Positions 1 through 8,142 of a stretch of 64,000 nucleotides of DNA are shown piece by piece. Within the stretch, counting starts at the first letter, position 1, and the number at the start of each line of letters is the position of its first letter. The notes beneath the pieces were generated by a model that saw only the letters and a program-made list of their open reading frames with translations, did not search any database and was not told the DNA's origin. Location of the stretch: positions 4,911,501 to 4,975,500 of the forward strand of contig NZ_OY821667.1 in NCBI RefSeq assembly GCF_963682185.1. The letters run 5' to 3'. Made by a program: the position numbers and the translations under genes. Source of the DNA: an uncultured Cohaesibacter sp. GTDB lineage: Bacteria; Pseudomonadota; Alphaproteobacteria; Rhizobiales; Cohaesibacteraceae.

Positions 1-252
1 CTGGACCTGTCAGCCATCCCGGCGGGTGGAAAACTGCTTCTTGAAGACGTGGATTGCGAATGGCTCGCTTCTGATATTACGCGGGATGAAGAAGGCGATC
101 TGACGCTCTCACTCATTCTGCCTCATGGCTATATTGCCGATCCAACCACGCAAGCGGCAAAAGCGGTGCTCTATCCCTCTGCGATCAACGTGACAGACGA
201 TGGGGCAATCACACTGCCGAGTTATGAGGCCACCGCTACCGCGCTTTCCTAG
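1..252 (+). CDS. 3' end of an unrecognised protein (partial)
   Basis: The frame is open from the first base and ends at TAG 250-252, giving the last 83 residues of a longer protein whose start lies outside the window. The tail is acidic with alternating hydrophobic and polar residues. I recognise no domain or motif in it. A good terminator hairpin follows, which supports a real gene end. No function is proposed. Confidence 0.55.
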   Translation: MDLSAIPAGGKLLLEDVDCEWLASDITRDEEGDLTLSLILPHGYIADPTTQAAKAVLYPSAINVTDDGAITLPSYEATATALS

Positions 253-275
253 CGCTCTCCGAACAGGACAAAAGA

Positions 276-313
276 AAAGGCCATCCCGGTCGTAGCAATC
301 CGGGATGGCCTTT
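276..313. terminator. Bidirectional rho-independent terminator
   Basis: A perfect 14-bp stem, AAAGGCCATCCCGG (276-289) with CCGGGATGGCCTTT (300-313), has a 10-nt loop. It sits between two convergent genes. T-rich sequence follows on both strands and is stronger on the minus strand, so it can end both genes. Confidence 0.85.
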
Positions 314-336
314 CTATTCTTCCTGCTGATCAGATA

Positions 337-1092
337 TCAAACAGCTTTGGTTGGCAAGGAGGTTTGAAGCCCATGATCCACCATCACCTGCCACGCCTCT
401 TCTGGGGTATCAACGATGATGATATGGTCTACATCCTTGGGCGAGATCGTGCCATGCTCGATCAGGATGTCGAAATTGATGAGATTCTCCCAGAATGCCT
501 TGCCAAGTAGAATGATGGGCATGCCAGAGGCCTTGCCGGTTTGCTTGAGAGTCAGGATATCAAACAGCTCGTCGAGCGTGCCGAACCCGCCCGGGAAGGC
601 CACCAGAGCATTGGCCCGCATGGCAAAATGCATCTTGCGCAGGGCGAAATACTGGAATTGGAAGCTGAGGCCCGGTGTGACATAGGGATTGATATGCTGC
701 TCGTGTGGCAACACGATATTAAGGCCGATATTCTTGGCGCCAGCATCATGAGCACCGCGGTTGGCTGCCTCCATGATACCGGGGCCGCCGCCGGTACAGA
801 TCACGTTGTGATGCGTGCCGTTGGTCGGATTAAGCGCACCACCGCGCTCGGAAACGATGCGGCCCAGTTCCTGCGCCTGCTGATAGTATGGATGATCCTC
901 TTTCAGTCGGGCACTGCCAAACACCACCACAGTTGACAAGATGCCATGATCCCGCATGCCAAGGTCGGCCTTGGTGAATTCAAGCTCGAGGCGCGCTCCG
1001 CGCAATTCTTCGCGGCGCAGGAAGTTGACGTCTTCATAGGCGAGCAGGTCATTGGTATTGGTTTGATCATGTTGAGGTGAATTTGATTGCAT
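337..1092 (-). CDS. LOG-family protein (TIGR00730 type), probable nucleoside-monophosphate phosphoribohydrolase
   Basis: This 251-residue Rossmann-fold protein carries the two signatures of the LOG / lysine-decarboxylase-like family: GGGPGIMEAAN at about residues 101-111 and PGGFGTLDE at about 167-175. Family members cleave a nucleoside 5'-monophosphate to the free base and ribose 5-phosphate; plant and bacterial members release cytokinins. The bacterial substrate is often ordinary AMP or another NMP, so the exact substrate here is open. About 45 N-terminal residues precede the core, as in the longer members. It stands alone and ends at the shared terminator. Confidence 0.85.
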   Translation of the reverse strand: MQSNSPQHDQTNTNDLLAYEDVNFLRREELRGARLELEFTKADLGMRDHGILSTVVVFGSARLKEDHPYYQQAQELGRIVSERGGALNPTNGTHHNVICTGGGPGIMEAANRGAHDAGAKNIGLNIVLPHEQHINPYVTPGLSFQFQYFALRKMHFAMRANALVAFPGGFGTLDELFDILTLKQTGKASGMPIILLGKAFWENLINFDILIEHGTISPKDVDHIIIVDTPEEAWQVMVDHGLQTSLPTKAV

Positions 1093-1168
1093 AGGGAACA
1101 GTCACTTCTCTAGTCGTTGCCAAATGGATGATAAAGGGCGGCATCTTCTACTTTATAGATAGAACAAG

Positions 1169-1199
1169 TTGACGCGTTTTTAAGGGAATATGATATAAT
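1169..1199 (+). promoter_or_regulatory. Candidate sigma-70 promoter of the beta-CASP gene
   Basis: TTGACG (1169-1174) and an extended -10, TGATATAAT (1191-1199, TATAAT at 1194-1199), are separated by 19 nt, longer than ideal. The -10 is perfect and has the TGN extension. Transcription would start near 1206, about 130 nt upstream of the next gene. Confidence 0.45.
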
Positions 1200-1335
1200 T
1201 ATTTCAAGGAGATGTTGCATTCCGTCATCAGCGTGAAAGGATAACAGGCGAGGGGAAAGAACACACAACAAAGCAAACCTTTTTAAGTCCAAGATCAAAA
1301 GGTCGCTCATCAAACGACCGGGAGGAAGTGCGAAA

Positions 1336-2931
1336 ATGGATGTAAGGCTCAAATTCTGTGGTGCTGCGGGCATTGTCACCGGCTCATGCTATCTTGTGCA
1401 GACGGCGGGACACAAGTTTCTGGTCGATTGCGGCATGTTTCAGGGCACAAAAACCGTCCGGTCTCTCAATTATGACGGCTTCCCCTTCGATCCGGCAGAA
1501 ATCGATTTTGTTTTGCTAACCCACGCCCATATCGATCATTCCGGCTTGCTGCCCAAACTCTATAAGCAAGGGTTCAATGGCCCCACCTACATGACCGAGC
1601 CGACCAAGGATCTGTTGGCCGCGATGCTGCCTGACAGTGGCCATATCCAGGAAATGGATGTGATGAACCTTAATCGTCGCAATGCGCGGCGTGGCAAGCC
1701 GCAGATCGAGCCCATCTATACGCAGGAGGACGCGCAGGCCTGTCAGGACTATTTCGAGCCGGTACCCTTTGAGGAATGGATGACGATCGAAGGCATCCAG
1801 GCCAAATTCTGGAACGCGGGCCATATTCTGGGATCTTCATCCATCGCATTGGAAATTCCGTCCGACGATCCTGATGAGAAAAGCCTGCGTTTGCTCTTCT
1901 CTGGCGATCTGGGGCCAGATCACAAGCTGTTCTATCCCGATCCGGCCGCGTCGAGCGACTATGACTATGTGATTTCCGAGAGCACCTATGGCGGGCGCAA
2001 TCGCCCGGATGTCACGCCGGACGAAAAGCGCCAGATCCTGCTGGAAGAGATTCAGCTTGGCCTCAAGGATAACGGGCTGTTGCTGATCCCGTCCTTCGCC
2101 GTTGAGCGCACGCAAGAGCTACTCGCCGATATTCTCATTCTGCAGCATACCGGGCAATTGCATGATGTGCCGGTGTTCCTCGATAGCCCGCTGGCGATCA
2201 AGGCAACGGAGGTGTTCGTCAAGCACGCCGGGGATCTGGAAGATATCGAGAATTTCGTCGACAAGCTCGACACATCGCGTATTCACTTCACCCAGAGCGT
2301 GGAAGAGAGCAAGGGACTGAACCGCATCAAGTCCGGCGCGATCATCATGGCCGGTAGCGGCATGTGTGATGCCGGGCGCATCCGCCACCATATCAAGAAC
2401 CATATGTGGCGAACCAACACCACGCTGTTGCTGGTTGGCTTTCAGGCCGAAGGTTCCCTCGGACGCTTGCTGAGCAACGGGGCCAAAAAGGTCCGCATTC
2501 AGGGCGAGGAAATCCGCATCCGTGGCAAGGTCCGTCAGCTGGAAACCTATTCCGGCCACGCTGATGGCGATGAACTGATCGAGTGGATTTTGGAGCGCCA
2601 ACCTATCCGCCACGGATTGTTTCTGTGTCATGGCGAACAACAGGCATCAGAGGCTCTTAAAGCCGATCTGATCGCCAAGGGGCTGCCGGAGAAGATGATC
2701 ACCGTGCCTGCCATTGATGACGAAGTGAGCTTGAAGGTCGAAGGTGTGGCCGAATATGCACCGAATATCAAGCATCGTGTCCAACAGTGTGACGTCTGTG
2801 GTTGGGACGCTCATAACGAGTTTGCCGAGCTTCAGATTGATCTTAAGGAAGCCTTCGACAAGCTCGCCGATGAAAAAGCGCGCAGGGCCTTGGCGCGCCG
2901 CATCAAGCGGGCATTGGAAGCGGCTGAATAG
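1336..2931 (+). CDS. MBL-fold beta-CASP RNA metallo-hydrolase
   Basis: The 531-residue protein has the metallo-beta-lactamase zinc motif HAHIDH at residues 63-68, a GHILGSSS block, a beta-CASP middle region and a C-terminal YSGHADGDEL block typical of the RNA-processing branch (CPSF73/YsgA-like enzymes). It is predicted to be a zinc-dependent ribonuclease. A Cys-x2-Cys pair near residue 488 lies in a C-terminal extension (about 475-531) that I do not assign. GGAGG at 1321-1325 lies 10 nt before the ATG and fixes the start. It is monocistronic, with a terminator just downstream. Confidence 0.85.
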   Translation: MDVRLKFCGAAGIVTGSCYLVQTAGHKFLVDCGMFQGTKTVRSLNYDGFPFDPAEIDFVLLTHAHIDHSGLLPKLYKQGFNGPTYMTEPTKDLLAAMLPDSGHIQEMDVMNLNRRNARRGKPQIEPIYTQEDAQACQDYFEPVPFEEWMTIEGIQAKFWNAGHILGSSSIALEIPSDDPDEKSLRLLFSGDLGPDHKLFYPDPAASSDYDYVISESTYGGRNRPDVTPDEKRQILLEEIQLGLKDNGLLLIPSFAVERTQELLADILILQHTGQLHDVPVFLDSPLAIKATEVFVKHAGDLEDIENFVDKLDTSRIHFTQSVEESKGLNRIKSGAIIMAGSGMCDAGRIRHHIKNHMWRTNTTLLLVGFQAEGSLGRLLSNGAKKVRIQGEEIRIRGKVRQLETYSGHADGDELIEWILERQPIRHGLFLCHGEQQASEALKADLIAKGLPEKMITVPAIDDEVSLKVEGVAEYAPNIKHRVQQCDVCGWDAHNEFAELQIDLKEAFDKLADEKARRALARRIKRALEAAE

Positions 2932-2947
2932 GGTGGCTTGATAATGG

Positions 2948-2981
2948 ATCCGGCTTTCAGCACTCGAAAGCCGGATTTTTC
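2948..2981 (+). terminator. Rho-independent terminator
   Basis: A perfect 11-bp stem, ATCCGGCTTTC (2948-2958) with GAAAGCCGGAT (2966-2976), has a 7-nt loop and is followed by TTTTCT. It lies 17 nt after the beta-CASP stop and also separates it from the convergent phosphatase gene. Confidence 0.88.
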
Positions 2982-2995
2982 TATTGATGGCCCGC

Positions 2996-3652
2996 TTAGA
3001 GCTTGCTTTCGACATAAGCCAGAAGCTGGGAAAAGTCCGTAAAGCTAAAGGCATGGGGGAGCTCATCCAGAGGTGTCTGGCGATAGCCATCAGCATAAAG
3101 CGCACAGTCAACACCGGCGGCTGCGGCGGTAGCCGCATCCACTTCGCTGTCCCCAACAAACAGGCAATCTTTCAGATCAAACCCTTCATAGCTGACCCAG
3201 AGAGGCTCGGGAGAGGGCTTGCGCTGGGGCAAGGTATCGCCGCCAATGACCTTTGAGAAGAAATGCTCGAAATCTAGATCCTGAAGGATGATCCGGGTTG
3301 GCGCTTCGGGCTTGTTGGTGCAAAGGCCAAGCACCAGGCCCTTGGCTTTGAGGCCTTCAAGACAGGCGCGAACACCGGGAAAGGGCTGGGTATTCTTGTC
3401 TTCGAGCACCAGATCATAAGTGGTCAGATATTCGCCAATGATTGCCTCGCGATTGCTGTCGTCAAAAGGTAGCTCTGCAGCCTTGCAAATCTTCTCCACC
3501 AGTACCGGAACGCCATTGCCGACAAATGAGCGGACTTGTGCCAGCTCCAATGGCCCATATCCATGCGCATCAAGCATTTTGTTGGCCGTGGCGTAAAGAT
3601 CAGGCACGCTATCGACCAGTGTGCCATCCAAATCGAATACAATCGCTTTCAT
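2996..3652 (-). CDS. gph: HAD-family phosphoglycolate phosphatase
   Basis: This 218-residue HAD hydrolase dephosphorylates 2-phosphoglycolate, formed by RubisCO oxygenation or by repair of oxidised DNA ends. Motif I is DLDGT at residues 7-11 with a following VDS. A helical cap follows. Motif III/IV is FVGDSEVD near residue 165. Length and motif spacing fit Gph/CbbZ, but related sugar-phosphate phosphatases share this pattern, so the substrate is inferred. It runs convergently to the beta-CASP gene. Confidence 0.8.
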   Translation of the reverse strand: MKAIVFDLDGTLVDSVPDLYATANKMLDAHGYGPLELAQVRSFVGNGVPVLVEKICKAAELPFDDSNREAIIGEYLTTYDLVLEDKNTQPFPGVRACLEGLKAKGLVLGLCTNKPEAPTRIILQDLDFEHFFSKVIGGDTLPQRKPSPEPLWVSYEGFDLKDCLFVGDSEVDAATAAAAGVDCALYADGYRQTPLDELPHAFSFTDFSQLLAYVESKL

Positions 3653-3986
3653 ACTGGTTTATTCCTTATTTTCGGGTTGGGCCCCGGCTCGTTTGGCAAG
3701 CCTTGTTATGGGATAAAGTGAGATGTCCTTCGTTGCAATGCCAAGGCGCACATCATACCCGATTGAGCCAAGCAAATTGCGCATAGGAGCCATTTTGCTC
3801 TTCATTTTCTGCAGGGTAGTGAGCTTCTCGGTTGATGGGCTTACTATCTGTGCAATTTGTTATCATAGTGACATCAAGACGGTTGCTTGTAAGTGCATCG
3901 GCCAGAAAGGCCATGGAAGGCTCCTGCAAAGAGCGCCGATCTTACTCTTGCCTTCAAAGCCATTTGGCATCAGCGAGGAAAATCTC
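3653..3986. other. Intergenic stretch upstream of phnM
   Basis: The 334 bp lie between the divergent phosphatase and PhnM genes. The PhnM frame stays open back to 3723, but that part has no family similarity and no ribosome-binding site. I found no convincing -35/-10 pair, hairpin or RNA element. Confidence 0.4.
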
Positions 3987-5201
3987 ATGCGCGAATTCAC
4001 AATCACCGGGGCTCAGGTTTATCTGCCAAACCAGATCGTTGAAACCACTGTAACCGTGACTGATGGCGTTATTTCCGATATTGGAGCAGATGTGCGTGGG
4101 GAAGAAGTTGAAGGCACCGGGCGCATTCTCGCACCGGCATTGATTGATGTGCATGGCGATGCCTTTGAGAGACAATTGATGCCCCGTCCTAACGTTTTCT
4201 TCCCAATGGAAGCGGCCATCCTGGAGACTGACAGGCAACTGGCTGCGAATGGCATTGCGACCGCCTACCATGCCCTTTCCATTAGTTGGGAGCCGGGGCT
4301 GCGCAGTATGGATCGGGCACGGGAAATGATGGACGCGCTCACCCTGTGGGCGCACCGACTATCGGTTGAAAATCGGGTTCAATTGCGGTGGGAGACCTTC
4401 TGCCTTGAAGGCATCGATTTGCTGAAGGAAGCCCTCGAAGGACCGCTCATGCCGTCTCTGGCTTTCAATGACCACACATCCATGGCCATGCTACATCCTG
4501 ACATTATTCAGCAAAAGAGGCCATTCGAGCATTCTTCCCTGTTCCGTATAGCCGATACGGATACCCCGGAATTTCACACCAAAATGGCCGGGCGTGCGGA
4601 TCGCTCGGGGCTTTCTGCTGAAGATTATGTGGATTTGATCAAGGACCGCTGGCAGAGGCGCCCGAGGGTAAAAGAGGCCATCGCGGAAGTCGGGCAATTG
4701 GGGCGCGAGAAAAATGTCCCGATGCTCAGCCACGATGATACGCAGGATGAAACGCGAGATTTCTATCGCCGTCACGGCGCCACGATTTCCGAATTCCCAA
4801 TGACCGTAGCCGTTGCCGCTGTCGCTCAGGAACGCGGCGATATGGTCATTTTCGGTGCGCCAAATGTTGTGCGCGGTGGCAGCCATCTTGGGGAATCTCC
4901 CAATGCGGCAGACATGGTGAAAGCCGGTTTGTGCGATATTCTGGCCTCTGACTATTATTATCCGGCGATGCTCGCAGCTATCGCGCGCATGGATGCGGAT
5001 AATCTCGCTGACCGCCTGACTCTCTGGAAGCTGGTTTCAACCAACCCTGCGAAGGCCATGAAGCTGTATGATCGAGGAGAAATAAAGGTCGGCAAGCGCG
5101 CCGATTTGGTGCTGGTTGGTTGGCCTCAGGGCCATATGCCAGCCATTCGCCACACCTGGGTTGCCGGTCGCACGGCCTATTGCGCTACGCCTAGAGGCTA
5201 A
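3987..5201 (+). CDS. phnM: PhnM-like alpha-D-ribose 1-methylphosphonate 5-triphosphate diphosphatase
   Basis: In the C-P lyase pathway PhnM removes pyrophosphate from ribose-1-methylphosphonate triphosphate. The product (404 aa from this start) is an amidohydrolase-superfamily TIM barrel with DVHGDAFE at about 54-61, SHDDTQDE mid-protein, and the PhnM blocks GAPNVVRGGSH and DILASDYYYPAML. The ATG at 3987 is chosen because CGAGGAA lies 8 nt upstream and family similarity begins there; the open frame back to 3723 adds 88 unrelated residues. No other phn gene is in the window, so it is an orphan here. Confidence 0.85.
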   Translation: MREFTITGAQVYLPNQIVETTVTVTDGVISDIGADVRGEEVEGTGRILAPALIDVHGDAFERQLMPRPNVFFPMEAAILETDRQLAANGIATAYHALSISWEPGLRSMDRAREMMDALTLWAHRLSVENRVQLRWETFCLEGIDLLKEALEGPLMPSLAFNDHTSMAMLHPDIIQQKRPFEHSSLFRIADTDTPEFHTKMAGRADRSGLSAEDYVDLIKDRWQRRPRVKEAIAEVGQLGREKNVPMLSHDDTQDETRDFYRRHGATISEFPMTVAVAAVAQERGDMVIFGAPNVVRGGSHLGESPNAADMVKAGLCDILASDYYYPAMLAAIARMDADNLADRLTLWKLVSTNPAKAMKLYDRGEIKVGKRADLVLVGWPQGHMPAIRHTWVAGRTAYCATPRG

Positions 5202-5203
5202 AG

Positions 5204-5233
5204 CGAAGAGGCGAGAGGGAGGAGACCTCTTCG
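5204..5233. other. Inverted repeat between convergent phnM and rnfH
   Basis: CGAAGAGG (5204-5211) and CCTCTTCG (5226-5233) form an 8-bp stem with a 14-nt loop just after the phnM stop. No T-run follows, so it may be a weak terminator or an mRNA-end hairpin. Confidence 0.35.
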
Positions 5234-5358
5234 GCCCTTGGGTCCGCATTCAGGGCCCGAGAGGGTGGGCAACCTGATTTGCAGCGCTTCAGCGCGAGCG
5301 ACCGACCTCTTGGTTTCCTTTTGGTTTTTTCGTCCGGATGACAATTTGGGTGGTGATG

Positions 5359-5619
5359 TTACTGATCGCGCCGTTCAACGAGATCGGGGTCCGCAGTGAT
5401 GGGGCGGTAGATTTCCACCCGATCTCCATCCTCAAGCACTTTTCCAAGCTTGGCTATGCGCCCGAAAATCCCTACTTTCTGTGTTTCTAGGTCAATGTCG
5501 GGAAACTGGTCCAGAAGCCCGGATCTGTGAATGGCTTCCTCTATGGTGCAGCCGTCGGGCATCTCCATCTTCAACCAGACCTTATGGGTTGGAGTGACAT
5601 AGGCAACGCCGATATTCAT
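5359..5619 (-). CDS. rnfH: RnfH family ubiquitin-fold protein
   Basis: An 86-residue small beta-grasp protein with the RnfH pattern: N-terminal YVTP, a central KVGIFGRIAKL block, and DGDRVEIYRPI near the C-terminus. RnfH genes travel with rnf operons or with smpB; the molecular role is not settled. Here it is the last gene of the rnf operon, 11 nt after rnfE, which favours a link to Rnf. Confidence 0.88.
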   Translation of the reverse strand: MNIGVAYVTPTHKVWLKMEMPDGCTIEEAIHRSGLLDQFPDIDLETQKVGIFGRIAKLGKVLEDGDRVEIYRPITADPDLVERRDQ

Positions 5620-5630
5620 GATGCAGTCTC

Positions 5631-6326
5631 CTATATCGTGATCTGTTTGCCCACGGGCTCGATCGGGTCGTCTTCCACCAGCCGTGCCTTTTCAAACTGA
5701 TTATCGATCAGCCGCTTACCGACAATAATGAGGCTGAGCATGATGAAGCCCCCCGGTGGTAGAATGAGAATGAGAAATCCGGAATAGTCCGGGATGACAG
5801 TCATTTCCAAAAAGCTGAAACTTGGCCCCAGCAACAGGGACGCTCCGGCAAAAAGGGTGCCTGAGCCCAGAATTTCGCGCACGGCACCAAGTAGGATGAG
5901 CGCAAAGGTGAAGCCGACCCCCATCATCAATCCATCGAGCACCGAAGGTAAGACGCGAGCCTTGGAGGCAAAGCTTTCCGCCCGCCCCAGAATGGCGCAG
6001 TTGGTCACGATAAGCGGAATGAACAGGCCGAGAATCTTGTAGAGATCGTGCAGGTAGGCATTCATGAACAGATCAACGATGGTCACCAGACCGGCAATGA
6101 TGAGCACATAGGCGGGAATGCGGATCTCGGGCTCGATGAAATTGCGCAGCAGCGAAATCAAGAAGCCGGAGGCCACGAGGACCGCCGTTGTGGCCAGACC
6201 AAGGCCCAGTCCGTTGGTGGCCGTGCCGGTGACCGCCAGTAGCGGACACAGCGCCAGCGTTTGCGAAAAGAGGATCGTGTTGGTCCAGAGGCCCTCAAGG
6301 GTGATCTCGCGATAGCTTTTTGTCAT
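5631..6326 (-). CDS. rnfE: Rnf complex membrane subunit RnfE
   Basis: A 231-residue polytopic membrane protein (about six helices) of the RnfA/RnfE/NqrD/NqrE family. The blocks LGLCP-like LALCPLLAVT near residue 25 and IVTNCAILGRAE mid-protein contain the cysteines thought to hold an intramembrane iron-sulfur centre with RnfA. The start at 6326 overlaps the rnfG stop as ATGA and has AAGGA upstream; a start 7 codons earlier is possible but lacks a site. RnfABCDGE couples ion flow to reduction of ferredoxin for nitrogenase. Confidence 0.92.
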   Translation of the reverse strand: MTKSYREITLEGLWTNTILFSQTLALCPLLAVTGTATNGLGLGLATTAVLVASGFLISLLRNFIEPEIRIPAYVLIIAGLVTIVDLFMNAYLHDLYKILGLFIPLIVTNCAILGRAESFASKARVLPSVLDGLMMGVGFTFALILLGAVREILGSGTLFAGASLLLGPSFSFLEMTVIPDYSGFLILILPPGGFIMLSLIIVGKRLIDNQFEKARLVEDDPIEPVGKQITI

Positions 6327-7054
6327 GATCCGCTTCCTTCTTCGCAAATGCCTTTCGGGCAGTGGACGATTTGCTCTTGATGAGCCTTGAAAAACTGCAG
6401 ACCATTGCGCACTGACAACACCACCGCGCGCGGGGTGATTGTGGCGCCGGATAGCTGGTCAAAGTAGCCGCCGTCTTTCTTTACCTTCCACTTTTCAGGA
6501 GCAGGATCACCAAGTGAACGGCCAGTAAATTGCTTGATCCAGTCTCCGCGAGAGGACTCTATCCGATCTCCCAACCCCGGTGTTTCCGTATGCATCAAGA
6601 CCTCAGTGCCGAGCAGAGAGCCTTCCTTGTCCACGCCGATCAGCGACAGGATCGGACCTCCATAGCCCACGGCACTCACCTGATAGGCGACCGCTGCAAA
6701 AGCACCATTTTTATAGGCCGGATAGAGCATGGTCTCGGTGCCGTCAGCGGCTTTGAGGGCGTAGGCATCCTTGACCAGATCATTGTCATGCAAGGCTGCC
6801 GGAATGACCTTGGCGAGTGATGATTGCAGGTCTTCCTTTTGTCTAAGGGCGATTGGCTCCAGTGTTGCCAAATGGCTGGACGCAAGAATGAGGGCGCAGA
6901 TCAGGCAGAACCCACCCAACAGCACTGACAGATAGATCGGGTTATCGCGATGGCGCTCATAGAAAGCTGCAAGTCTTTCACGGCTCTTTTGCCAGGCCGA
7001 AGGAGAGGAGTCCGGCGTCTGCAAATTGTCTGCATTGATGTCCGCATCGCTCAT
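6323..7054 (-). CDS. rnfG: Rnf complex FMN-binding subunit RnfG
   Basis: A 243-residue protein with one N-terminal membrane helix (about 41-62) and a periplasmic FMN-binding domain. The covalent FMN attachment motif SGATIT lies near residue 203. It starts by a 4-nt overlap with rnfD (stop/start coupling) and overlaps rnfE at its end. It passes electrons between RnfD and the rest of the complex on the outer face of the membrane. Confidence 0.92.
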   Translation of the reverse strand: MSDADINADNLQTPDSSPSAWQKSRERLAAFYERHRDNPIYLSVLLGGFCLICALILASSHLATLEPIALRQKEDLQSSLAKVIPAALHDNDLVKDAYALKAADGTETMLYPAYKNGAFAAVAYQVSAVGYGGPILSLIGVDKEGSLLGTEVLMHTETPGLGDRIESSRGDWIKQFTGRSLGDPAPEKWKVKKDGGYFDQLSGATITPRAVVLSVRNGLQFFKAHQEQIVHCPKGICEEGSGS

Positions 7055-8142
7055 CTTGCCTCTCCCTTCTTGGCTTCTTTCAGCTTGATCGGGTCGCCTT
7101 TTCGGGTGCGGCCATAGATGCGCGGCTTGATATAGGTATCAATCAGAGGCACGGTTGAATTCATCAAAAGGATCGCGAAGGCAACGCCTTCAGGATATGC
7201 AGCCCAGGTGCGAATGATGAAGGTCAGCGTGCCGACCCCAGCCCCGAAAATGATCTTGCCCAGGGGCGAGCCGGGGGCGGTGACATAATCCGTGGCGATG
7301 AAGAAGACCGCAAAGGCAAAGGTGCCCGAAACCAGATGCACGAGCGGGCTTGGGAAATGGCTTGGATCGAGCAGATGGGCAACGCCGGAAAGGGCGCACA
7401 TGGCTCCAATCATGGCCACCGGTATGTGCCAGCTGATGACGCGGGTAGCGAGCAGAAAAAGGCCGCCGATGAGGGCCAGAATAGCAGAGGTTTCTCCCAT
7501 TGAGCCGGGTGCAAAGCCGATCACCATATTTCTGAGGTCGAAGGACTGGGCAAGGATCTGCTGAAGCACTTCGCCGCGTCCCAGTTCGGTCTTGATCGTG
7601 CCCAGAAGGGACGCGCTGGTAATCGCATCAATCTCGGGATGCCCGCCGAAGGTAATGGCCAAGCCGCCAAGAAAATCCGGGGCGGAGTCGGCAAAAATCG
7701 GCTGAGGGCCAAGAAACTGGGTCATCTGGATGGGGCAGGAGATCAAAAGAACCGTGCGTGCCACCATGGCCGGATTGAAGACATTCTGTCCGAGACCTCC
7801 AAAGGCCTGCTTGGCCAGCGTGATCGCGATGATCGAGCCGACAGCCCCGATCCACCATGGTGCCCATGGCGGCAGGGTCATGGCGAGAAGCCAGCCCGTC
7901 AGGATGCCCGAGCCATCCATGATATGCAGCATCACAGGTTTCTTCGCCATTTTCAGGCAGAGGGCTTCGGCGAGAATAGCCGTAAGGACTGTCACCAGAA
8001 ACAGATAGATGGATGGCCAGCCAAACTGGATAAAGCCGAAGGCGGTGGAGGGCACCAGCGCCAGTAGGACGAGCCCCATGGTGCGCGATACGCTCGCTCC
8101 AGAATGGGAATAGGGACCAGCCAGAATTTGGACGTCACTCAT
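7051..8142 (-). CDS. rnfD: Rnf complex membrane subunit RnfD
   Basis: A 363-residue membrane protein of the NqrB/RnfD family with about nine to ten predicted helices. It carries the covalent FMN region DAITSASLL near residue 180 and the conserved NVFNPAM block near 130. It forms part of the ion-translocating channel. It overlaps rnfC and rnfG by 4 nt on either side, so the five genes rnfC-D-G-E are translationally coupled. Confidence 0.92.
   Translation of the reverse strand: MSDVQILAGPYSHSGASVSRTMGLVLLALVPSTAFGFIQFGWPSIYLFLVTVLTAILAEALCLKMAKKPVMLHIMDGSGILTGWLLAMTLPPWAPWWIGAVGSIIAITLAKQAFGGLGQNVFNPAMVARTVLLISCPIQMTQFLGPQPIFADSAPDFLGGLAITFGGHPEIDAITSASLLGTIKTELGRGEVLQQILAQSFDLRNMVIGFAPGSMGETSAILALIGGLFLLATRVISWHIPVAMIGAMCALSGVAHLLDPSHFPSPLVHLVSGTFAFAVFFIATDYVTAPGSPLGKIIFGAGVGTLTFIIRTWAAYPEGVAFAILLMNSTVPLIDTYIKPRIYGRTRKGDPIKLKEAKKGEAR

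Noticed and set aside
3723-3986. A longer PhnM with 88 extra N-terminal residues
   Set aside because: The extension has no similarity to PhnM and no ribosome-binding site; ATG 3987 has both.
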